Below, piece after piece: positions 35,634-46,717 of a stretch of 64,000 bases of DNA (the stretch's first letter is position 1; every line of letters begins with the position of its first letter). The stretch spans positions 174,094,825-174,158,824 of the forward strand of contig CAXKWD010000006.1 in the NCBI GenBank assembly GCA_964059195.1. Direction: 5' to 3'. The notes under the pieces are model-generated. The model saw only the letters and a program-made list of their open reading frames with translations. It had not been told where the DNA came from and made no database searches. A program made the translations under genes and the position numbers. The stretch is from Ectobius pallidus (taxonomy: Eukaryota; Arthropoda; Insecta; Blattodea; Ectobiidae).

Positions 35634-38600
35634 ATGTCTACCGAAGAGAAAACTTGGGAACAAAAAGCAGCAACAAGAGCTCACTACAAAGCTAGAGTCA
35701 CTACATTCCGAAATAATTTGAAGAAAGCAGATCCCGCTATAGTTACTATAAACTGGCTAGAGCAACAATTAGAAAGTTTAAGAAGAAACTTCGAGAATTA
35801 TGATGCCCTACAAGTGCAGTTTGAAGAAGGCAACCCCAGGGAAGCAGATCATAGAACAGAATTTGATGCTAATTACAGTGCTGCATTAGCAGAAGCTAGA
35901 GAAATGTCTTTCAAGATAAAAGAATATGAAAGAAACTTGGGTTCTCAAGTTTCACTTTCTTCCACTGCAACTGAATCCCAAGCTGTTCAGCCAACTCATC
36001 CAATATCTGCTGTTCAGTTACCTAGAATAGAAATAAATAAGTTCTCAGGGAAACAAGAAGAATGGCAGACTTTTTTCGAATTATTTACTGCGCTTGTTCA
36101 TACAAACGAACAATTAACAGAAATTCAGAAACATCATTTTCTAAGATCTTATCTTACAGGATCAGCAGCAGAGACTTTAACAGCATTACCTATTACAGCA
36201 GAGAATTATAAGGTTGCACTTCAGCAACTTAGAGAGAGATACGAGCAGCCACACTTCACCATAAGGAGACATGTAGCTGCACTTTTCAATTTGCCTCCAG
36301 TCAAAACTGAAAATGCTAATGCATTAAGAAAACTTTATGATGGAGTAATCCAGCATTTGAGAGCTTTAGAAGCCTGTGGAGAACCAGTTAATCAATGGGA
36401 CTCCTTGCTAATTCATTTAGTGACTTCAAAGTTGGACTCGACTACTTTGAGGGAATGGGAAACTCAGGTGGCCAAGGACAAAATTACAACGTTTGCTGCA
36501 ATGAAACAGTTTCTCTCCGAAAGGTGTAGAGTTCTTACTGCTTTAGTCAAACCTTCAGAAAGACAATTTCTTAAGCCTCAGAGATCTACTAACAATGGAT
36601 CTAGAGCCTTTCAAGTGAACACCATACAGAAAGAGAGCAACTTCAAGCAAAACAATAATCATGCAAGTAACTACAGAACTACTAACTTCAAGTCAAGTGA
36701 CGAACCTTTCATAGGAAGGCAGTTCAACAAAGGTGAACGAAAATACAGTTCAGTCAGTTGCACAAAGTGCAACGAAGAACATATGCTTTTCCATTGCCAG
36801 AGATTTAAGGACTTATCTGTAGATGACAGGAGAAGACATTGCCAAAACCTTAAACATTGTTTCAACTGTCTTTCTAAGAATCATCTCTATCAAAATTGCC
36901 CTTCTGAAAAAAGGTGCAACCACTGTCAGATGAAACATCATACTTTACTTCATAGACATGGAAAGACTACAGAGGATAATAAAAATGAAACAGTGAATGT
37001 AGCTCAAAGCCTAGCCCAGAAAACAAATACTAGAAGAGGGGCTAGTGTTTTACTCTCCACTGCCAATGCGAAGGTTCAAGACAAACGTGGAAAATGGATA
37101 ATACTACGCTGCCTCTTGGATTCTGCTGCTACCCATGACTTCATCACAAAGCAAGCAGCCGAAAGGTTACAATTACTCACAAAGCCAACAGAAATACTAG
37201 TTTCTGGAATTAATGCTACAGAATCTGAACTACTTCATTACACTAAAATTAACATACAAGACGCCTTTGACCAGAATTTCCATTTGAATTTGAACTGCTT
37301 AGTCATTAATCAGATTGGTACTAACACCCCGGTCAAGGACTTGAATGTTGATCATCTCGACATACCTTCAGACTTGCAACTTAGTGATAACCAGTTCAAT
37401 GTAAGTCGACCAGTAGACATTCTTCTTGGAGCAGAATCCTTTTGGAAAATACTCATGAATCCAAAACAAAAACTTGCTCCAGGGGTCTTCGCTAGGAAAA
37501 CAAAACTGGGTTGGATAGTGACCGGCAAGATCCAACTACCAATGCCTATTAGAAGACACACAGCTTTCTTCACAAATGAAATCATGCCTCAGGACTTAAA
37601 TAGATTCTGGGATCTAGAGGAGGACAGTCAAGCTACATTCTTATCCGAAGAAGAAATTCTTTGTGAAGAACATTATAAGTTAACCACTACTAGGAATCTG
37701 GAAGGAAGATTCGTAGTTGAAATGCCTTTTATCAAAAATGCACCCAAACTTGAGAAAACTAAAGATATAGCTATAAAGAAATGTTTTGGTATTGAAAATA
37801 GATTCAAACGAGAGGTTAAGGTTAAGCAACAATATTGCGAATTTATGGAAGACTATGAAGCTATGAACCACATGTCAGTAGTTAGCTCAGAAGAAGTTGA
37901 AACTTCAGAATCAGTGGTTTATTTGAGTCACCATCCTGTCTGGAAAAACGACCAAAAGAAAGACAAAATAAGGGTTGTCTTTAACGGATCAGCTCCAGAT
38001 ATTAATGGAAATTGTTTGAACGACATTCTACTGCGGGGACCACCTGCTAAGATAGATTTAGTGGCATCAGTCACTCACTTTAGATTGCATCAAGTGGCTG
38101 TAGTAGCAGATATAGAAAAAATGTATAGACAAATACTTGTTTCGCCTCGACAAACAAGCATGCAACGAATACTATGGAGAGCTTCTCCTATGGAACCCTT
38201 GCGTTCATTTAAACTTAGTACAGTCACATATGGACTTAAACCTTCAAGCCAACTGGCTATCCGAACTCTGCATGAGCTAGCAGAAAAGGATGGAAGTAAA
38301 TATGACCCACAAGTATCTAATACACTGAAGAATTGCTTCTATGTAGACGATTACTTGGATTCATTCGAGGAGATAGAGAAGGCCAAGTGCATCACATCAC
38401 AATTAGAATCCTTGCTTAAGGATGGAGGATTTCCATTAAAGGATTGGTGTTCGAATTCTAAGGAATTTCTAGAATCAAAATCAGCATCAACTCTTGCTTT
38501 GACACCACTAAACATATTTAAGGAGCAGAGTTTAATTAAAACCTTAGGCTTGTACTGGAAGCCTTCGACTGACACATTCACCTATAAGGTAGAATTACAT

Positions 38601-40874
38601 CATTGCGAGATATTCACAAAGAGGAATATGCTTTCGGAGATAGCCAGAGTCTTTGACCCTCTGAATTATATCTCACCTGTCATCATGGTAGCCAAAATCA
38701 TGATGCAAAAACTTTGGCTCTTGAAGATAGACTGGGACGAAGAAGTACCTGATAACTTCAAGCAGCAATGGCTCAGTTTCAAAATTTCCTTAAAGGATTT
38801 AGAAAAGATTAGGATTCCACGCAAGTTATGCGGAAATACAAAGATGGAAGCTCCTCAACTACATATTTTCTGCGATGCTTCGGAAAAAGGCTATGGTTGT
38901 GCAGTTTACATAGTCACAACTCAATCATCATTGATATGTACCAAATCAAAGGTAGCTCCTCTTAAAACAATATCTCTACCGAGATTAGAACTGTGTGCAG
39001 CTCTAATGGGAGCTCAGCTTTACAAAAAAATATGCAATATGCTAAGAATTGAAATTTCAAATGCATTCTTTTGGACAGATTCTCTTGTCACTCTAAGTTG
39101 GATAAACAAATCCCCTCATCATTGGAACACGTTTGTGGCTAACAGAGTCAAGAAAATTCAAGCTATCACTTCTGAAAATCAATGGAAGCATGTCTCGGGT
39201 AAGGAAAACCCAGCTGACATAATATCACGAGGGTGTACACCTGCTGGTTTGATCGGAAACAAGTTATATTGGAATGGACCTGAATGGATTTCATTCCCAG
39301 CTCACGAGTGGCCATCGTATGAAGTCGAAGACCTCATAGATGTTCCAGAGTATAAACAAGTTTCAGTTCAACTTACAGTTTCAACTAAAACAAAAGAAGA
39401 ACATTTCTTCACAAGATTTTCCCAGTTCAAGAAATTAGTGAGAACAATTTGTTGGATTCTGAGATGGAAAAATAAAAACTGCATTGGTAAACATCTCACT
39501 TCAGAAGAAATGGGAGAAGCTACTACAAGAGTATTGCTTCTCACTCAAAGGGAATATTTTTCTAGCGAGATGGACGATCTCGAAAATAAAAGGCCTATTC
39601 ACTGCAAAAGTAAGTTACTCTCACTTAATCCTTTCTTAGACAAACAGGGATTATTGAGAGTAGGTGGAAGGATTAGTAATGCCGATTTAAGCTTTAATTC
39701 TTCACACCAGATAATTTTGCCAGCTAAAGCTTATGTCACCAAACTCATTGTACGACACTATCATGACCAGAATTTACATCCTGGACCTAGATCATTGCTC
39801 TACTTGTTGCGAGAGAAATATTGGATAATAAAGGGCATACGCACAATTAAAACTGCTATAAAGGGTTGCATAAATTGCTTCAAGAATAATTTAAAGCCTT
39901 CTCAACAGATAATGGGCAACCTGCCATCAATGAGGCTTATCCCTAAGAGACCTTTCTCTTGCACTGGAATCGACTACACTGGAGCTATCATGTATGACAG
40001 TTCAGCTGTTAGAAGTCGTAAGCCAATTCCAAGTAAAGCTTATATAGCAGTTTTTGTCTGCATGATAACTGGAGCGGTTCATTTAGAACTCACCACTAGT
40101 TTTTCAACACAGCACTTTCTTTCGACACTAAACAAATTTATTAGTCGTCGAGGCAAACCAGCAGACATATACTCCGATAATGGATCAAATTTTCATGCTT
40201 TGGAAAAGGAGCTAAGAGAGGTGTTTCGTTCTTTAGAGTTTAAGGAAAACCTTGAAGATTTTGCATACTGTAATAGTATAAAATGGCACTTTATTCCCCC
40301 TTACTCAGCTCACATGGGAGGCAGGTGGGAAGCTCAAATCAAGGTTCTCAAAAGACATTTAAGGAGAACGATCAACAATCATCTGCTCAAGTTCGAGGAA
40401 CTTAACACATTCATAATACAAATTGAAGGAATAATGAATTCCAGGCCCATCACGGAACTGTCATCTGACCCAGCAGACCTCATGCCACTTACACCAGCTC
40501 ACTTCCTCATTGGGACCTCAATCACATCACTACCTGAAGACATCATACAAAGGAAAACATTGCAACTAACCCAATCATGGCGTTTGATAGAAAATCAAAA
40601 GCGTCAATTTTGGAAGCGTTGGAAGAATGAGTACTTAAGCTCTCTTCAAGTACGTAACAAATGGCAACGAGAGAAACCCTCAATAGAAGAGGGAGATTTA
40701 GTAATGATAAAGGAAAATACTCCTCCTTACGTCTGGAAACTGGGCAGAGTGAAACACTTACACGAGGGAAGAGACAAAGGAAAAAGGGTAGCTCTTCTTT
40801 CAACCCGCACTGGTCAAATGGTTAGACCGATCACTCTTTTGTGTCCACTTCCAATTAAGGAATCAGAAGTGTGA
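35634..40874 (+). CDS. gag-pol: BEL/Pao Gag-Pol polyprotein, intact, 1746 aa
   Basis: A single uninterrupted frame starting ATGTCT in a leader-proximal position and ending TGA. Domain order fits BEL/Pao. The Gag region (DUF1759-like, about residues 131-290) is followed by a zinc knuckle CX2CX4HX4C at residue 409 (CFNCLSKNHLYQNC) and a second Cys/His cluster. The aspartic protease has LLDSAATHDF with D496; DSA replaces the common DSG/DTG. Reverse transcriptase has ADIEKMYRQI and YVDD at 903-906. RNase H has FCDAS with D1081, then LELCAALMG, TDS and ADIISRG. Integrase has an H-H-C-C zinc finger (HYHDQNLH...CINC) and catalytic D1447, D1515 and E1566 (DYTGA, SDNGSNF, GGRWEA). A C-terminal DUF5641-like segment (GDLVMIKEN...GRVKHLHEG) ends the protein. 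It would make capsid and the enzymes for cytoplasmic reverse transcription and nuclear integration. No envelope frame follows. All catalytic residues are present, so the copy may be active. Confidence 0.97.
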   Translation: MSTEEKTWEQKAATRAHYKARVTTFRNNLKKADPAIVTINWLEQQLESLRRNFENYDALQVQFEEGNPREADHRTEFDANYSAALAEAREMSFKIKEYERNLGSQVSLSSTATESQAVQPTHPISAVQLPRIEINKFSGKQEEWQTFFELFTALVHTNEQLTEIQKHHFLRSYLTGSAAETLTALPITAENYKVALQQLRERYEQPHFTIRRHVAALFNLPPVKTENANALRKLYDGVIQHLRALEACGEPVNQWDSLLIHLVTSKLDSTTLREWETQVAKDKITTFAAMKQFLSERCRVLTALVKPSERQFLKPQRSTNNGSRAFQVNTIQKESNFKQNNNHASNYRTTNFKSSDEPFIGRQFNKGERKYSSVSCTKCNEEHMLFHCQRFKDLSVDDRRRHCQNLKHCFNCLSKNHLYQNCPSEKRCNHCQMKHHTLLHRHGKTTEDNKNETVNVAQSLAQKTNTRRGASVLLSTANAKVQDKRGKWIILRCLLDSAATHDFITKQAAERLQLLTKPTEILVSGINATESELLHYTKINIQDAFDQNFHLNLNCLVINQIGTNTPVKDLNVDHLDIPSDLQLSDNQFNVSRPVDILLGAESFWKILMNPKQKLAPGVFARKTKLGWIVTGKIQLPMPIRRHTAFFTNEIMPQDLNRFWDLEEDSQATFLSEEEILCEEHYKLTTTRNLEGRFVVEMPFIKNAPKLEKTKDIAIKKCFGIENRFKREVKVKQQYCEFMEDYEAMNHMSVVSSEEVETSESVVYLSHHPVWKNDQKKDKIRVVFNGSAPDINGNCLNDILLRGPPAKIDLVASVTHFRLHQVAVVADIEKMYRQILVSPRQTSMQRILWRASPMEPLRSFKLSTVTYGLKPSSQLAIRTLHELAEKDGSKYDPQVSNTLKNCFYVDDYLDSFEEIEKAKCITSQLESLLKDGGFPLKDWCSNSKEFLESKSASTLALTPLNIFKEQSLIKTLGLYWKPSTDTFTYKVELHHCEIFTKRNMLSEIARVFDPLNYISPVIMVAKIMMQKLWLLKIDWDEEVPDNFKQQWLSFKISLKDLEKIRIPRKLCGNTKMEAPQLHIFCDASEKGYGCAVYIVTTQSSLICTKSKVAPLKTISLPRLELCAALMGAQLYKKICNMLRIEISNAFFWTDSLVTLSWINKSPHHWNTFVANRVKKIQAITSENQWKHVSGKENPADIISRGCTPAGLIGNKLYWNGPEWISFPAHEWPSYEVEDLIDVPEYKQVSVQLTVSTKTKEEHFFTRFSQFKKLVRTICWILRWKNKNCIGKHLTSEEMGEATTRVLLLTQREYFSSEMDDLENKRPIHCKSKLLSLNPFLDKQGLLRVGGRISNADLSFNSSHQIILPAKAYVTKLIVRHYHDQNLHPGPRSLLYLLREKYWIIKGIRTIKTAIKGCINCFKNNLKPSQQIMGNLPSMRLIPKRPFSCTGIDYTGAIMYDSSAVRSRKPIPSKAYIAVFVCMITGAVHLELTTSFSTQHFLSTLNKFISRRGKPADIYSDNGSNFHALEKELREVFRSLEFKENLEDFAYCNSIKWHFIPPYSAHMGGRWEAQIKVLKRHLRRTINNHLLKFEELNTFIIQIEGIMNSRPITELSSDPADLMPLTPAHFLIGTSITSLPEDIIQRKTLQLTQSWRLIENQKRQFWKRWKNEYLSSLQVRNKWQREKPSIEEGDLVMIKENTPPYVWKLGRVKHLHEGRDKGKRVALLSTRTGQMVRPITLLCPLPIKESEV

Positions 40875-41220
40875 CTAGACAGTAAATTGCTGTAAAGTGC
40901 AATTCATAAATCTTAGACTTTCCTAAACTTTAATTAGAAAAGTAATATCCAGTGAGTCTTCACTAAATTATTAAAATATATGTTTTTTAAGTTTATTATG
41001 AACTTCGAAAGAACTTACCCATTTAGTTTCTTTCTTGTAAAAAAAAAAAAAACAATTGTGTAATATTTGCCAATCTCACAAGTGAAAACATCAGTGTTGT
41101 CTTGTGAACTTATGTATAACAGGAAAAGACCTTTGTAAAGTGTAATATGAGTAATGTGTGCATTGTGTGCTATTGTAAGTATGCATGTGCTTTCTTTTTC
41201 TTTTTCTTGAGGCCCCAGTA
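40875..41220 (+). other. 3' untranslated region and weak polypurine tract
   Basis: 346 bases with no frame, including an A-run at 41039-41052. The bases just before the LTR read CTTGAGGCCCCAGTA. A purine-rich primer tract is expected here but is interrupted by CCCC. The AGTA|TGTT junction is like that of other BEL elements, as I recall them. Confidence 0.5.
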
Positions 41221-42143
41221 TGTTAAGTTTCGTGTAAAACTTAAAGGTAGTAAGGAATTTGTGACGTAGGAATGTTATTGAGTCACTGCCTCTAGATCAT
41301 GTGTTGTTTTTATATCGATATATTCAAGAGAGAATCGTTTATTTTAGAACTGTAAGTTTGTTAGTTTTTTGAAGTCACTCTGTCTCTATATAATCCAGTC
41401 TCTTTCGTGGCAACGCCCCATTCTTCTACTATTCTTCAAGAAGTCTTCAACCATTCTTCGCCATTCTGCTACATACATTCTACGACATTCATTCTACATC
41501 TATTCTTCGTGCTACCTGGAACTGCCGGGATTTCGACTACTTCTGCTACTTAGTCTACTTTGGAAACAGCACTTCACTTCTTCATACAAGGCGACGTGGA
41601 ATAGCTGCCTCAAATAACTTCTTTTCATGGAAACGCCCCTCGGTATTCCGAGGTTGTGGAATCATATTGCTCTTCTAATTCACGAGGGTTTGCTGAAGGC
41701 AAGCCCTCATAAAAGTAAGTCCATCATTACATCAAATTTTCTATTGCAATCAAGGCATTTGTTCTAGAATATACTTACGAGAATTCTGCATTTTTCAATT
41801 CTATTATTTCTATATTTTTCTACTGTACTGGGAAATCACAAGAAAAAGGAAAGGGGTTGAGTGGAATGAATTGTATGTTTGTTACTTTAAGAAGTATTGT
41901 AATATAAAGGAAATTCAATATATATGATAAATGTATTAAGTTTCATTAAGTTTCTATGAACACTAGAAATTTGTTAAAAGGAACAGTAAATACTTTAATT
42001 AATAAATTATTACTACAAAGAAAAGTCATACTCTTGCATGAATTGAAATTTATTCCCTCCCACATGATAGAGGAGAAAAGACGTTTTCTTGTACAACCTA
42101 AAACTTACTACACCTTCATATTTTATGTTAATTAAACGTAACA
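41221..42143 (+). repeat. BEL/Pao 3' LTR, 923 bp
   Basis: Direct repeat of 33873-34795 at a constant offset of 7348 bases, with no differences seen by eye. Identical LTRs imply a very young insertion, because the two are made identical at integration. Confidence 0.97.
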
Positions 42144-42148
42144 CTTAT
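42144..42148. repeat. Target-site duplication CTTAT, right
   Basis: Second copy of the 5-bp duplication; see 33868-33872. Confidence 0.95.
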
Positions 42149-42510
42149 CAAGCCCTTCGGTGGTTAATTCAGTAAACCTGATTCGTCGTCGTTATTCTGA
42201 TAAAATTTAAATAGTTATGACAAGTGGCCGGCTAGGTTTAGCAATGCAGGAAATCACCCGAAGTTAAGGGGGGCTTGAATCTGCAACAAGATGGCCTTGA
42301 AGGGCTAATAACTTCATTCCTTCATCTCGATAACACAGCATGCATCTTCACATACCGGGTGTCCCAAGTGAGGCATTGATTCTGTTTTCTAATATTGGCG
42401 TCAGTGGAGACTGCTGGTGGAGATTAATGGAAATTGTGGAGAATATAATATATAGTTTGAACTTATAGGGAGCAAATAAACCTTCTAGCAGGAAATATCT
42501 GCCTGCATAA
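42149..42510. other. No gene recognised
   Basis: Contains ACCGGGTGTCCCAAGTG at 42354-42370, a transposon-tip-like motif without a partner, and otherwise nothing that I can name. Confidence 0.4.
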
Positions 42511-42557
<47 letters not shown>

Positions 42558-42930
42558 GAATGTGTGTGTGTGTGTGTGTGTCCTTTATGCATTACTACAC
42601 CATTCATCCGATCGCCATGAAACTTTGGGAAGTTGTTGAGTACATTCCCGGGAAGGTTTCTGGCATATTACATTTTTAATTTTTCCTTTTGTTCGTGAGT
42701 TATGAGTGAAAAACGGGCAAAAAACGTGTATTTTTTGCGTTTTCGAAGCATCTTGTTCAGTAATACCATTCAATGTCAAATCAATTACAGTAGGCTTTGG
42801 CTATTTTTGTCATTCCTTGGACATAAAACTATCGCGATCGCTTGAATGTTGTAGCTCACGCTGGTCGATTCATTTGTTTATAATGTCAAGGCACGCAGAC
42901 ATATGAAATTTTCAACCTACACCGAAGAGG

Positions 42931-42984
<54 letters not shown>

Positions 42985-43229
42985 AAAGGGATAATCAATA
43001 TAGGCCTCAATATGGTCAAACTTTGTTCGATTTGGACGAAACTCACTATACAGGGGTTTTCTGGGCCAAGGACCTCGAATCTGAGGTCGCTTTACCAGTC
43101 GACGCTATCTAATCGTGGTATGTAATTCACGTGATTTAGGTTTTAATAAATATAATGATTTAACTATTATGCTCTTAATTTTTAATTTTTGAAATAATTA
43201 TTGCGTGCGAAGCCGCGGGCACACGCTAG
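42511..43229 (+). mobile_element. Non-autonomous Helitron with microsatellites
   Basis: Ends GCACACGCTAG (CTAG at 43226-43229) before T, with the hairpin region gcgtgcgaagccgcggg just upstream. The 5' end merges into (CT)n(TA)n(TG)n at 42511-42580, so its start is approximate. The interior matches 4800-5230 in reverse. An (ATT)n tract at 42930-42981 interrupts it. Confidence 0.7.
42930..42981. repeat. (ATT)n microsatellite
   Basis: About 17 uninterrupted ATT units inside the Helitron; absent from the related copies. Confidence 0.9.
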
Positions 43230-43312
43230 TATATTATAAAATCAAATTTCTCCATTCCTATACAATTTTTTATGACGAAATTTTAACTGTTTTATGTTTG
43301 AAATCTGCACTT

Positions 43313-43735
43313 CAATATAGAATAAAGACTCGCTTCGCTCATTGGGGGCTCCGCCCCCAAACCCCCGCTGAGGTTCTCGGGAAAGATTTTTTAAAAGGTC
43401 TATGGGAGATAGAGTGCGTGTATTTAATCTGGTGTATTGGCAGAGCCCTATGTGAACACTGTTTGATAATACCGATGCCATGGAAACCAAGCCCTTTTTC
43501 TGGGGGTTTTTAGGGCTAAAAATTAAAGAAATTAACTTTTTTGGAATTTCTCTGTGGTTTACAGCCTAAAAGCTATATGTGTACCAAATTTCAAGTTTCT
43601 AGCTCATCTGGAACGGGGCAAACATAATGTCAGTGAGTGAGTGAGTGAGTGAGTGAGTGAGTGAGTGAGTGAGTGAGTGAGTCAGTCAGTCAGTCAGTGA
43701 ATGAGTGAGAGTCAGTCAGTCAGCCATGTGGCTTT
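43313..43735. repeat. Unassigned repeat with GC hairpin and (GTGA)n
   Basis: The stem-loop TTGGGGGCTCCGCCCCCAA (8-bp arms) lies near 43342-43360 next to ctcgcttcgctca, both typical of mobile elements in other invertebrates. A (GTGA)n/(GTCA)n tract of about 90 bp begins at 43630. The long frames across it are chance. Confidence 0.5.
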
Positions 43736-43812
43736 ATTATGGTAATTATTCTCCTACTGTTGATGCCATTTTAAGAAGACCTCGTCCCAAACCATCGTCT
43801 GTCTACAAAAGA

Positions 43813-44072
43813 ATGTAATAGCATTGTTCCCTAATCAGAAAATCTGCACCAAAACCGATACCGAAAAAGAACAGGTGCCTCTGTAGTCGCGTGGGTTTCC
43901 CCAGTGTTGCCGCTACTTTTCAAGTGAAGTAAACGTGCTGTGGTACGTATTTGGCAACACTGTACTGGACTGAAGACAGTTGTGAATACGCCAGTCACTT
44001 TTCTATTCACTGATTGACAGGTCGAAGAGGATTAGGGTGGCAGCAGGTAGAGTCTTTAAGAAATGACACCCA
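43813..44072 (+). repeat. Dispersed repeat family D, copy 1
   Basis: Similar to 63727-63983 over 260 bp (tagcattgttccctaa, ccccagtgttgccgct, ggtcgaagaggattagggtgg). No clear structural ends. There is no open frame spanning it. Confidence 0.7.
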
Positions 44073-44694
44073 CAATACATTTAAAAGTTCTGGATTTTGA
44101 ATTTTTCGAAAAAAATATGCATTACTTAATTTTAGCCTATCGAACTATTGGTCAAGTAAATACTTTCAAAATTTTAAAGGTTTTTTTGTACCGGTAATTC
44201 CTTCCTTTTTGTATTGAAGGCAACTGGTATGAGTCCTTTGTTAAAGCAATACAAAGACATTGCACTAATTAACAATATTTGAAACAACGTCGCACCTGCC
44301 CAACATAAAACAAAACACGGTCTCCATACTGCACATGCGCTTTACGACTTCAGGGGTGACACTCACCCAACACAACGCTATAATCAGGGCAAGGCTTTTA
44401 ATGACCATAAAATTGTGAAAAATGTACAGTAAAAAATGCATTTATGTCCTAAAAATAGTAAAAAAGATCACACAAAATTAAAAATAATGGGCAATAATTT
44501 TCCTTCTGTTCATTTTAGAGACAAATAATTAAATTAATTTATGTAACTCAAGTTCTCTAGAGCTGACTGCACGAAGCCCATGTTGACTCATATTACTTCC
44601 TAAACAGCTCTTAATATAGAATATAGGCCTACTTCTAACCAGGTGGTGACGTTTCATTCTCCTTGACTATGGAGCCTCAGATTGGTCCCTAAAC
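44073..44694. other. No gene recognised
   Basis: Unique-looking AT-rich sequence. 44370-44470 (gggcaaggc..taatgaccataaa) has a weak relative at 51785-51860. Confidence 0.4.
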
Positions 44695-44748
44695 GTACAC
44701 AGGTAAAATATTTCGGTGTTATTCATTAACACCTTGTATATAGCCTAG
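44695..44748 (-). mobile_element. Solo arm of the long-TIR element
   Basis: acaggtaaaatatttcggtgttattcattaacacc matches the arm at 7215-7273. No partner arm is seen nearby. Confidence 0.55.
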
Positions 44749-44871
44749 TTACATCATCTTTGTAGCTGTAAGTGCTTGCATAGTCATTCTGTGTCCAATG
44801 TCGTTTTTTGATGCAATTGAACTGAGTTGACTTTCATGTAAGTTATTGAGTTAATTTTTATTTTATTTATT

Positions 44872-45212
44872 TTAGCAGTGTTTATACTCCTTTTTATCTT
44901 CGAGGCCATTCAAGGAGTTCGGGATCTGTGTCTACACAGTAGGGTAGGCCATGGAACTATTGCTTGTCAATTGTTTCTACTATCGGTGTAGGCTATTTTT
45001 ATGGAGTAAATTTCAACTAGTATAAATTTAAATGGATATGATACAGGGTGAAATGGTGAGGATGATTCATGCTATGTAGCCTAAATACCCAATTCGGCAT
45101 TTGCCTTTACGACTGGGGAAACCGTGAAAAAAACCCATCTCAAATTGGCCGGTCACGGGATTTGAACCTGGCATCTTCCAAATTCGAGTCCAAGATGTCA
45201 CCATCTTTTCAG
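44872..45212 (-). mobile_element. tRNA-derived SINE (family I), copy 2
   Basis: Collinear with 8563-8872 (gaggccat..aaggag.tcgggatctgtgtct, atgatacag.gtgaaatggtgaggatgattcat). Reversed box B (ggatttgaacc) is near 45159-45169. Confidence 0.65.
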
Positions 45213-45682
45213 TTTAATCTTCTTCACGACCCCCAAAAATACATTACTTACACACAGTCTTGCCCCCCTTTTATACGATTTTTGCTGAAATCATTCCCAT
45301 AACCAACACAGTTTGTACAGCCCTGAGTGGGCACGTGCACTTCGTGCTTCACTTGTCACAGTTTTACTGCACTCTGGTTCATGTTACTCGCATCTCGCCA
45401 ACCCTGACGCCACTCACATCAACAATAGCCTATATGCGACCTGCATCTGAAAAAACATACATTTGTTTTGCTCGATTTTCCTGTGAAGTATAGCGAAACC
45501 TTCGTAACGATATTTTTGGGCCCTAGCAAATAGTATTGTTACATGAGGGTTATAGTTATATTGAGGGATTGTAATTTACCACACGTTAGAAAGACAGCAT
45601 GCAGAAAACTGTGTAATCTAGGCCTACTCACTTTATACTTTCCCACGTAAAATATTTTGTAAAAGAAAAACTATAAATAATC
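45213..45682. other. No gene recognised
   Basis: 45530-45620 (ttatattgaggg, taatttaccacac) is repeated imperfectly at 46550-46640, on the far side of the hAT element. No gene seen. Confidence 0.4.
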
Positions 45683-46386
45683 AGTGATGGGAAAAGTACA
45701 AAAAGAAAGTAATTGGGCTGAATTACAATTACCCGAGAGACATTCTACTTAATTACAATTAAAAATTACTTTTTCAAAAAGTAATTAGAAAATTACAATT
45801 ACATTTACAATTACTTTACAAAATGGCAGTACCTAAAATTTCCTTCTTTCTTTGAGAATATTATAGGAGAAAAATTCCTCCGGCACTGAATTGAGCTCCG
45901 GCTTAGCTCAGTTGGTAGAGCATTGGCGCGAATAGCCAAAGGTCCTGGGTTCAAGTCCCAGTGCCGGAGGAATTTTTCTCCTATAATATTCTCATGTAGT
46001 GTCCAACAGAGACAATAATCTGTGGCTCATGAATGCTTGTATATCTATCCTTCTTTCTTTGTTTGATTTGGGCACAAGCCCAAATTATTAATGAACAAAA
46101 AAAAAAAACATATCAATGAGAATATTTTCGGAAACAATGAGTAAATTTTTGTTAATATTAATTCTAATTTGGATATTAGTTGCAAAAACAGTAATGATAA
46201 CGATACAGCAAGCGAGAATAATACTAATACTACTAAATTGTAACAATTAGGCCTACTATTTTATTTCCAGAAGTAAATTACAAGTAGAAATTACATTAAA
46301 AAAAGCATTGATTACAAGTAAATGGGACCGAAAAAGGAATTGTTACTGTAATGTGATTACTTTTACTCAATTACTTCCCATCACTG
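45683..46386. mobile_element. Non-autonomous hAT element, 704 bp, with nested SINE
   Basis: The ends begin CAGTGATGGGAA (left) and end TTCCCATCACTG (right), typical hAT tips. The flanks are TAAATAAT (45675-45682) and TAAATAAG (46387-46394), an 8-bp duplication with one change. Subterminal regions are rich in GTAATT/AATTAC words in both orientations. A SINE (45855-46047) inserted later, so about 500 bp is original. Confidence 0.8.
45855..46047 (+). mobile_element. Twin-tRNA SINE, internally deleted, 14-bp TSD
   Basis: Flanked by direct repeats TCCTTCTTTCTTTG at 45841-45854 and 46048-46061, as left by LINE machinery. A tRNA-like module spans 45896-45969: 7-bp acceptor CTCCGGC/GCCGGAG, box A TAGCTCAGTTGG, anticodon-position triplet GAA (but C at position 33), box B GGTTCAAGTCC. 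The module is bracketed by a perfect inverted repeat, 45853-45886 with 45961-45994. Compared with 57370-57715, the antisense module and spacer are missing. Confidence 0.8.
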
Positions 46387-46717
46387 TAAATAAGATTTAA
46401 AAACACGTCAGTAATTTTGTAAAGTGACTATGTTAGGCAAACAAAATATTTAGGTTCGTATATTAATATTTGTTGGAGATAGATTTCAATTATCGATTAA
46501 AAATCAATAAAACTAATTAATACACCGAAACCCCTAGGAGATTGTATTGTTATATAGGGCTATTGTTATATTGAGGGAATGTAATTTACCACACCTTAGA
46601 AAGATTGCATGTGGAAAACTGTGTAATCTACAGGATAATTCATGGAACGGACAAGCGAAGAGGTGGAAAATATTGAATCACAAATCCAAATCTTAATTAA
46701 AGGAAATAACGCTTTTA
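46387..46717. other. No gene recognised
   Basis: AT-rich; includes the repeat of 45530-45620 noted above. Confidence 0.4.

Noticed and set aside
40875..41220. Search for an envelope gene after Gag-Pol
   Set aside because: Only 346 bases lie between the Gag-Pol stop and the 3' LTR and no frame of useful length exists, so the element is a retrotransposon without envelope.
43205..43513. Overlapping 102- and 82-residue frames on opposite strands
   Set aside because: They cross a Helitron end and a GC hairpin repeat; no domain and no codon bias.
45896..45969. Possible functional tRNA-Phe gene (anticodon GAA)
   Set aside because: Position 33 is C instead of the near-universal T, the sequence is part of a dispersed repeat with 14-bp target duplications, and other copies have different anticodon loops.
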